IMG/VR virus record: IMGVR_UViG_3300044631_000150
Span: 1-24,783 of that record
Direction: 5' to 3' (one strand)
DNA length: 24,783 nucleotides
Origin: a virus
Shown: positions 20,531 through 24,783 of the stretch, in pieces
Layout: every line of letters starts with the position of its first letter
How positions within the stretch are numbered: the first letter of the stretch is position 1
The notes under the pieces: model-generated
What the model was told of the DNA's origin: nothing
What the model saw: only the letters and a program-made list of their open reading frames with translations
Database searches by the model: none
Made by a program: the position numbers and the translations under genes

Positions 20531-20741
20531 TGATTTTGAGACTTTTAAGTTCACCTATATTGACGATGGTCGCCGCATCAGCTATGAATGCTCTGAGAAC
20601 ATCGCATATTGGCCGGATGTTATGCAGAAGTTCTTAGACTTTATGGGTTCTGTCTACGGGTACGACATCCGTAAGAACATCACAATCAACGAACCTACTG
20701 GTTTCAAAGACTTCCCTAGCGATGAAGATACTACTACTTGA
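20523..20741 (+). CDS. 72-aa acidic protein, unknown
   Basis: MNDDFETFKFTYIDDGRRIS..., followed by YECSENIAYWPDVMQKFLDF and GYDIRKNITINEP. The block IAYWPDVMQKFLDFMGSVYGYD looks like a small fold seen in other phages after thyX, but I have no functional assignment. The start overlaps the thyX stop region by eight bases, and the gene overlaps the exonuclease by 20. Confidence 0.65.
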   Translation: MNDDFETFKFTYIDDGRRISYECSENIAYWPDVMQKFLDFMGSVYGYDIRKNITINEPTGFKDFPSDEDTTT

Positions 20742-21462
20742 CATCGAAACTGCACCGAACACAGCCTATGTCTGGGGACTCTTCAAGCAAAACATCAGCA
20801 TCAGTCAGATCGTGGACTCTAGCGCAATGCTGTGCTGGGCTGCTAAGTGGCTGGATCAAGAAGATGTCATGTTCAGCAGCATTATGGGTGGACGCAAGAA
20901 AATGCTACAACGCATCCACAAGCTGCTGGATGAGGCTGACGCAGTAGTCCACTACAATGGTTCTAGGTTTGACATTCCTACGCTCAACAAGGAGTTCCTG
21001 GAGGCAGGGATGTCACCTCCTAGTCCATATGCCCAGATTGACCTTCTGAAGACGGCACGACAGCAGTTCCGGTTCCCGAGCAACAAGTTGGACTATGTTG
21101 GTCGTGCTCTAGGACTGGGGCAGAAGGTGTCTCACGAAGGCTTTGAGTTGTGGATCAAGTGCATGAACAAGGACAAGGATGCCTGGACTCGTATGCAGGC
21201 GTACAATGTCCAAGATGTTTTGTTGCTTGAGAAGGTGTACAAGCGGTTCCTGCCTTGGATCAAGAACCATCCTAATCGCGGTGTTCACATGGACACTGAC
21301 CATGTTTGTCCTACTTGTGGGAGTCACAATGTCCAAAAGCGAGGTTATAATCACACGAAAGCAGGTCGATACCAGCGGTATCAGTGCCGAGACTGTGCAA
21401 CTTGGTCAGCAGCTAAGGGAACAATTAGTGAGTCGAGGGATACTCTCAGACATATCGTGTAA
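20722..21462 (+). CDS. Stand-alone DEDD exonuclease with C-terminal zinc ribbon
   Basis: 246 aa. LDIETA (Asp7, Glu9), VHYNGSRFDIPTL (Asp84) and YNVQDVLLLEKVY (Tyr161, Asp165) are Exo I-III of the RNase-H-like 3'-5' exonuclease family. That makes this a second proofreading-type nuclease besides the one in the polymerase. The C-terminus adds CPTCG (Cys196, Cys199) and CRDC (Cys222, Cys225) around a basic KRGYNHTKAGRYQRY, a zinc ribbon like those of transposases, probably for DNA or RNA binding. It likely trims DNA ends in replication or recombination. Confidence 0.87.
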   Translation: MKILLLDIETAPNTAYVWGLFKQNISISQIVDSSAMLCWAAKWLDQEDVMFSSIMGGRKKMLQRIHKLLDEADAVVHYNGSRFDIPTLNKEFLEAGMSPPSPYAQIDLLKTARQQFRFPSNKLDYVGRALGLGQKVSHEGFELWIKCMNKDKDAWTRMQAYNVQDVLLLEKVYKRFLPWIKNHPNRGVHMDTDHVCPTCGSHNVQKRGYNHTKAGRYQRYQCRDCATWSAAKGTISESRDTLRHIV

Positions 21463-21805
21463 GACCTGCTTCTATGGGCCTGTCAAGCAAACCATGCACC
21501 GTATCTGCGACACCTGCTTCACGCTAAAGGGTACGCAGTACGAGAACTGGGTTGACAAGAACATATACGCTGAGACAACTAAGGAAGAAGAACAGAATAT
21601 GGATGCTATTAGCAAGCCAGTTCATTACAACTACAGCACGGTGCAGCCTATCGATGCTATTGAGGCTTGGAAGCTGAATTTCAGGCTCTCCAATGTCATC
21701 AAGTATGTGGCTCGACACCGACAAAAGAATGGCCTAGAGGACTTGAAGAAAGCCCTCTGGTATCTCCAGCGGGAGATTGATAAGTATGACCCTGACATTC
21801 AATGA
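21428..21805 (+). CDS. DUF3310 protein with N-terminal zinc finger
   Basis: 125 aa from a GTG at 21428, chosen because AAGGGA stands seven bases ahead; the frame is open further upstream but lies inside the exonuclease gene. CKTC and CDTC, 16 residues apart, make a four-cysteine finger near the N-terminus. The C-terminal domain (HYNYSTVQPIDAIEAWKLNF, then NVIKYVARHRQKNGLEDLKK and ALWYLQREID) is DUF3310, a phage family related to the T7 gp1.7 nucleotide kinase. A role in nucleotide handling would fit its place before the reductase. The finger fusion is less usual. Confidence 0.78.
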   Translation: MSRGILSDISCKTCFYGPVKQTMHRICDTCFTLKGTQYENWVDKNIYAETTKEEEQNMDAISKPVHYNYSTVQPIDAIEAWKLNFRLSNVIKYVARHRQKNGLEDLKKALWYLQREIDKYDPDIQ

Positions 21806-21938
21806 TTTGAAGGATCGTCTGAAGGCTCTGGATGAAGTAACGCTTCTGGAGCTTTTAGACCTGAAGAGCGAAGACATCGTAGATCGGTTTGAAGACCTGA
21901 TCGAAGATAAACAAGAACAACTAGAGAAGGAATTTTAA
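21786..21938 (+). CDS. 50-aa acidic helical protein, unknown
   Basis: MTLTFNDLKDRLKALDEVTL, then LELLDLKSEDIVDRFEDLIE and DKQEQLEKEF. Almost entirely helical and acidic. Sequences of the form FNDLKDRLK.LDE..LLELL.L.SEDIV.RFED recur as small phage proteins near nucleotide metabolism genes. It overlaps the DUF3310 gene by 20 bases and the reductase start by one (TAATG). Function unknown. Confidence 0.75.
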   Translation: MTLTFNDLKDRLKALDEVTLLELLDLKSEDIVDRFEDLIEDKQEQLEKEF

Positions 21939-23833
21939 TGACCCCGTACCAAACCTACATTGCCAAGTCCAGGTATTCCCGTTACCTTGACGACAAAGGC
22001 CGCCGTGAGCACTGGCCTGAGACAGTCAATCGTTACTTTGACTTCATGGAAGGACACCTGAGGAAGAAACACAACTACCTCTTGCCTACTGAGCTTCGCA
22101 AGGAACTGCAAGATGCTGTGACGAACCTTGAGGTTGTGCCGTCCATGCGTGCGATTATGACCGCAGGCGATGCCTTGGATCGTCAGAATGTGGCCGGATA
22201 CAACTGCTCGTACCTGCCCGTTGATGATCCTAAGGCATTCGATGAGGCAATGTATATCCTGCTCTGTGGTACAGGGGTAGGCTTTAGCGTAGAGGAAAAG
22301 TATGTCAATCGTCTGCCAGAAGTTCCAGATCATTTGTTTGACTCTAACACTGTGGTGGTCGTCAAGGACTCTAAGGAAGGCTGGGCAAAGGCTCTGCGAC
22401 AGATTATTGCCCTCCTGTATGCCGGAGAAGTACCTAAGTGGGATGTATCCGCCGTACGTCCTGCTGGGGCACGCCTTAAGACCTTTGGTGGTCGAGCAAG
22501 TGGCCCGGAACCGTTGGTGGAGTTGTTCCGCTACACTGTCGCTAAATTCAAGGCAGCCGCTGGTCGTAAACTTAACTCGCTGGAATGCCATGATATTCTG
22601 TGCAAGATCGGGGAAGTCGTTGTGGTTGGAGGGGTACGCCGGTCTGCGATGATTAGTCTGTCTGACCTGAGCGATGACCGAATGGCTCACGCTAAGGCAG
22701 GAAACTGGTGGGAAGGAAACGCACAGCGTGCATTGGCTAACAACTCGGCAGTCTACACGACCAAGCCCTCTGTTGGTCAGTTCATGCGCGAATGGTCTGC
22801 TATTTATGAATCACACTCTGGTGAACGAGGTATCTTCAATCGGTATGCTAGTCAAGCTCAGGCGGCTCGTAATGGCCGTCGCGACCCAAATCAGGAATGG
22901 GGAACGAATCCCTGTAGTGAAATTATTCTACGCCCTTATCAGTTCTGTAATCTTAGTTCTGTCATTGTGCGGCCTAGCGATGATTACGGTTCTCTTGAGC
23001 GTAAAGTGCGTCTTGCAACTATCCTGGGAACTTGGCAGTCAACACTTACGAACTTCCCGTATCTTCGCAAGATTTGGCAAAACAACACCGAAGAGGAACG
23101 ACTGCTAGGCGTGTCAATGACGGGTATCCTAGATAACTCGTTGCTGAACAACCCTGACGATCCTCGTCTACCTGACCTTTTGGAGAAGTTGAAAACTCAT
23201 GCTGTTCACACTAATGCTGTTATGGCTGACGCTATCGGTATCAACCGGAGTGTTGCTATCACAGCTATCAAACCTGAGGGTACAGTCTCCCAGCTCACGG
23301 GCACTGCTAGTGGTATTCATCCTCAACACGCTAAGTATTATATTCGTCGGGTTCGTTCTGATAACAAAGACCCTCTCACTGACTTCCTGAAGTCTCAAGG
23401 GTTCCCGTCAGAGCCTGACTTCTATAAGTCTGACAGCACGACAGTGTTCAGCTTCCCTGTGGCTGTGGCTGACGGTGCTGTGCTGCGTGAGGACTTGGAT
23501 GCTATCAAGCACCTGCGTCTGTGGCTGCTGTATCAGGAACACTACTGTGAGCACAAGCCTTCTGTGACCATCTCTGTCAAGGAGCAAGAGTGGCCTAAGG
23601 TTGGTGCTTGGGTGTGGGACAACTTTGACAAGATCACTGGCGTGTCTTTCCTGCCGATGGACGGAGGAACCTATCGACAGGCACCGTATGAGGAGATCGA
23701 CAGTGCGGAGTACGAACGCCTAAAGGCTGCAATGCCTGCGGGGATTGACTGGGATGCTTTCATTGAAAGGACTGACAATGTAGAAGGAGCACAGACTTTG
23801 GCCTGCACGGCTGGAGCCTGCGAACTACCGTGA
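21938..23833 (+). CDS. nrdJ: Monomeric class II (B12-dependent) ribonucleoside-triphosphate reductase
   Basis: 631 aa. NPCSEI (Asn324, Cys326, Glu328) holds the thiyl radical Cys and its Glu. Cys90 (YNCSY) and Cys337 (FCNLSS) are the redox pair, and Cys623/Cys628 near the end (LACTAGACELP) are the shuttle pair. CGTGVGFSVEE and the overall layout match Lactobacillus-type RTPR, which needs adenosylcobalamin and no NrdB subunit; no nrdB is nearby. It makes dNTPs for the phage with or without oxygen. Shorter than the bacterial enzyme (about 739 aa), as is usual in phages. GAGAAGGAATTTTA precedes the ATG. Confidence 0.93.
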   Translation: MTPYQTYIAKSRYSRYLDDKGRREHWPETVNRYFDFMEGHLRKKHNYLLPTELRKELQDAVTNLEVVPSMRAIMTAGDALDRQNVAGYNCSYLPVDDPKAFDEAMYILLCGTGVGFSVEEKYVNRLPEVPDHLFDSNTVVVVKDSKEGWAKALRQIIALLYAGEVPKWDVSAVRPAGARLKTFGGRASGPEPLVELFRYTVAKFKAAAGRKLNSLECHDILCKIGEVVVVGGVRRSAMISLSDLSDDRMAHAKAGNWWEGNAQRALANNSAVYTTKPSVGQFMREWSAIYESHSGERGIFNRYASQAQAARNGRRDPNQEWGTNPCSEIILRPYQFCNLSSVIVRPSDDYGSLERKVRLATILGTWQSTLTNFPYLRKIWQNNTEEERLLGVSMTGILDNSLLNNPDDPRLPDLLEKLKTHAVHTNAVMADAIGINRSVAITAIKPEGTVSQLTGTASGIHPQHAKYYIRRVRSDNKDPLTDFLKSQGFPSEPDFYKSDSTTVFSFPVAVADGAVLREDLDAIKHLRLWLLYQEHYCEHKPSVTISVKEQEWPKVGAWVWDNFDKITGVSFLPMDGGTYRQAPYEEIDSAEYERLKAAMPAGIDWDAFIERTDNVEGAQTLACTAGACELP

Positions 23834-24003
23834 ACTTCATCCTACAGTTCAGGCTCGGTATCGGCTTCGACATCGAGCACAATGAGATCAACCGGTACTG
23901 TATGTTAGACGAGGAAGGCAAAGAAGAAGTTGTTTGCTTTGTTGGCCTAATCATAAAGATACCGTTCATTGAAATCCTGATCGGAGATTTCTTCACGGAA
24001 TAA
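23830..24003 (+). CDS. 57-aa protein closing the plus-strand block, unknown
   Basis: Starts at GTG 23830, overlapping the reductase stop (GTGA): MNFILQFRLGIGFDIEHNEI. It ends with a hydrophobic stretch (VCFVGLIIKIPFIEILIGDF) that could be membrane-associated. Its stop is followed at once by the terminator hairpin. No family recognised; small proteins with FxLGIGFDIE are seen in other phages. Confidence 0.62.
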   Translation: MNFILQFRLGIGFDIEHNEINRYCMLDEEGKEEVVCFVGLIIKIPFIEILIGDFFTE

Positions 24004-24050
24004 AAAAAAGCCCCTGCAAGGTTCCTATAAAGGTTCCTTGACAGGGGCTT
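24001..24050 (-). terminator. Terminator hairpin between convergent genes
   Basis: AAGCCCCTG (24008-24016) pairs perfectly with CAGGGGCTT (24042-24050), and inside it CAAGG pairs with CCTTG. On the minus strand the stem is followed by eight T (24009-24002), a strong rho-independent terminator for the endolysin transcript. On the plus strand it is followed by AATTATTTC, a weaker stop for the replication operon. It probably keeps the converging transcripts apart. Confidence 0.88.
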
Positions 24051-24052
24051 AA

Positions 24053-24520
24053 TTATTTCAACAGCAGGCTTTCTGCCTGTCTCCTTCTAGTCAATCCTCT
24101 GAGCACTCTACCGGCTGCTTTGTCCCACTTGAGACACTCCAGCGCAGCCTCTTCCCAGTTCTTCTCGTTGATCCTCTTCCTGAAGGTACTGATACGAAGG
24201 TTACCCAGTCCACAGTTGTAGGCCCATGACAGCACAGCAGCCTGTCGCCTGGGTGGCTCGTCCTTCAGACCGGGGCAGAGCTTCATCACACCCACATAGA
24301 AGTACTCCATGTGCTCGTCTAAGCCCTTCTCACACTGTTCCATAGTCCAGATTGTGTCTGGATTGATGTCAGGGCCAGTAGAGCCATAGCCGATAGTCCA
24401 CGGGTGTCCGCCTGTGCCCGGATCAGGATACGCTTTGACCCTACCGTCAGGCAGAACCTTAGCGCATCCTTCAAAGGGCTTGACTAGAACATTCTTACAT
24501 AGTTCAATTGCGGGGTTCAC
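24053..24520 (-). CDS. Endolysin, GH24 lysozyme
   Basis: 155 aa from a GTG at 24520; GGAG lies 11 bases ahead. A TTG at 24541 is in frame but lacks a site. FEGC carries the catalytic Glu17, and YPDPGTGGHPWTIGYGST the second acid region with Asp33 and Thr42, as in T4/P22-type lysozymes. The helix PRRQAAVLSWAYNCG and the end GRVLRGLTRRRQAESLLL are typical of the family. It would cut peptidoglycan glycosidic bonds at lysis. There is no clear signal sequence, so release would need the adjacent holin. The gene overlaps the end of the holin gene. Confidence 0.9.
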   Translation of the reverse strand: MNPAIELCKNVLVKPFEGCAKVLPDGRVKAYPDPGTGGHPWTIGYGSTGPDINPDTIWTMEQCEKGLDEHMEYFYVGVMKLCPGLKDEPPRRQAAVLSWAYNCGLGNLRISTFRKRINEKNWEEAALECLKWDKAAGRVLRGLTRRRQAESLLLK

Positions 24521-24783
24521 GTTTCTCAATGCTCCGACCAAGGAACCAGAACGTCAGAATCATCATCAGCATACTGAAGTCATCAGCAGTCCAGATTTCT
24601 TGCATGACCTGGATAGCGGGTAAACCACTATTGACAGCATACATGATGGTGACGATCTTGACAGCCGTATACAGACCGAAGAGCAACCAAGTGATACCGG
24701 GACGAACCAGAGCAGAGATAGAAGCAACCCACTTGTAAGCCTTCTTGTCGGCTTCGGCTTGCTGCTTGAATGCTTCTCCGATA
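24504..24783 (-). CDS. Holin with three membrane segments (partial)
   Basis: The 5' part lies beyond the right edge; 92 codons plus a stop are visible. An amphipathic, charged stretch (EAFKQQAEADKKAYKWVASI) leads into hydrophobic segments ALVRPGITWLLFGLYTAVKI and VTIMYAVNSGLPAIQV, a polar stretch, then FSMLMMILTFWFLGRSIEKR. This matches the three-helix holins named for gene-transfer-agent release. It would open the inner membrane so that the lysozyme encoded next can reach peptidoglycan. The stop overlaps the endolysin start region by 17 bases, a normal holin-endolysin pair. Confidence 0.78.
   Translation of the reverse strand, partial: IGEAFKQQAEADKKAYKWVASISALVRPGITWLLFGLYTAVKIVTIMYAVNSGLPAIQVMQEIWTADDFSMLMMILTFWFLGRSIEKREPRN

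Noticed and set aside
21935-22690. 251-codon minus-strand open frame opposite the reductase
   Set aside because: Lies wholly against the intact reductase gene with its catalytic residues; no motif or ribosome site.
24053-24541. Endolysin start at TTG 24541
   Set aside because: No ribosome site; the GTG at 24520 has GGAG 11 bases ahead and gives the usual N-terminus.

Overview
The window is a piece of a tailed double-stranded DNA phage genome, almost fully coding and arranged as two strand blocks. Nothing in it is bacterial chromosome. The replication genes are T7-like (family A DNA polymerase, primase-helicase, gp2.5-type SSB, 5'-3' exonuclease, junction endonuclease). The structural genes are podovirus-like, but the terminase is short (419 aa) and no phage RNA polymerase gene is present, so it resembles RNA-polymerase-less T7 relatives such as the roseophage SIO1 group more than true T7. 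The host cannot be fixed. Shine-Dalgarno starts, consensus sigma70 promoters and a consensus sigma54 promoter suggest a Gram-negative, probably proteobacterial, host.

Layout. 1-10400, minus strand: the packaging and virion block. In transcription order (right to left) it holds a putative small terminase, large terminase, three very small proteins, portal, a 78-aa protein, an FmdB-type zinc ribbon, scaffold, major capsid protein, two small proteins, a 1037-aa protein with an SGNH hydrolase domain and a repeat stalk, and the start of a fibre-like gene cut by the left edge. Two perfect TTGACA-17-TATAAT promoters serve this strand (10581-10609 and 6243-6271), and a hairpin terminator follows the capsid gene.

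10401-11170: a 770-base divergent control region without a convincing gene. It holds AT-rich palindromes, tandem repeats, the minus-strand promoter, a consensus sigma54 -24/-12 element facing right, two GCAC-N7-GTGC dyads like NtrC sites, and a foldable leader.

11171-14185, plus strand: about twelve small early genes, mostly unknown, with one recognisable gp88-like cysteine-rich protein. A second AT-rich palindrome region (13204-13276) divides this block.

14182-24003, plus strand: replication and nucleotide metabolism. It holds primase-helicase, a coiled-coil protein, DNA polymerase, a small gene, tRNA-Leu(UAA), SSB, 5'-3' exonuclease, a HExxH protein, a junction-resolvase-like nuclease, thymidylate synthase ThyX, a stand-alone DEDD exonuclease with a zinc ribbon, a DUF3310 protein, and a monomeric class II (B12-dependent) ribonucleotide reductase. 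ThyX and the reductase would supply dNTPs to the replication genes. Genes overlap heavily and several use GTG or TTG starts.

24004-24783: a terminator hairpin, then on the minus strand a GH24 endolysin and the 3' part of a three-helix holin running off the right edge.

The main points of interest are the control region (sigma54 element, NtrC-like dyads, repeated ATTATAAGT palindromes), the SGNH-bearing virion protein lacking the usual Asn, and the polymerase without a thioredoxin-binding insertion.
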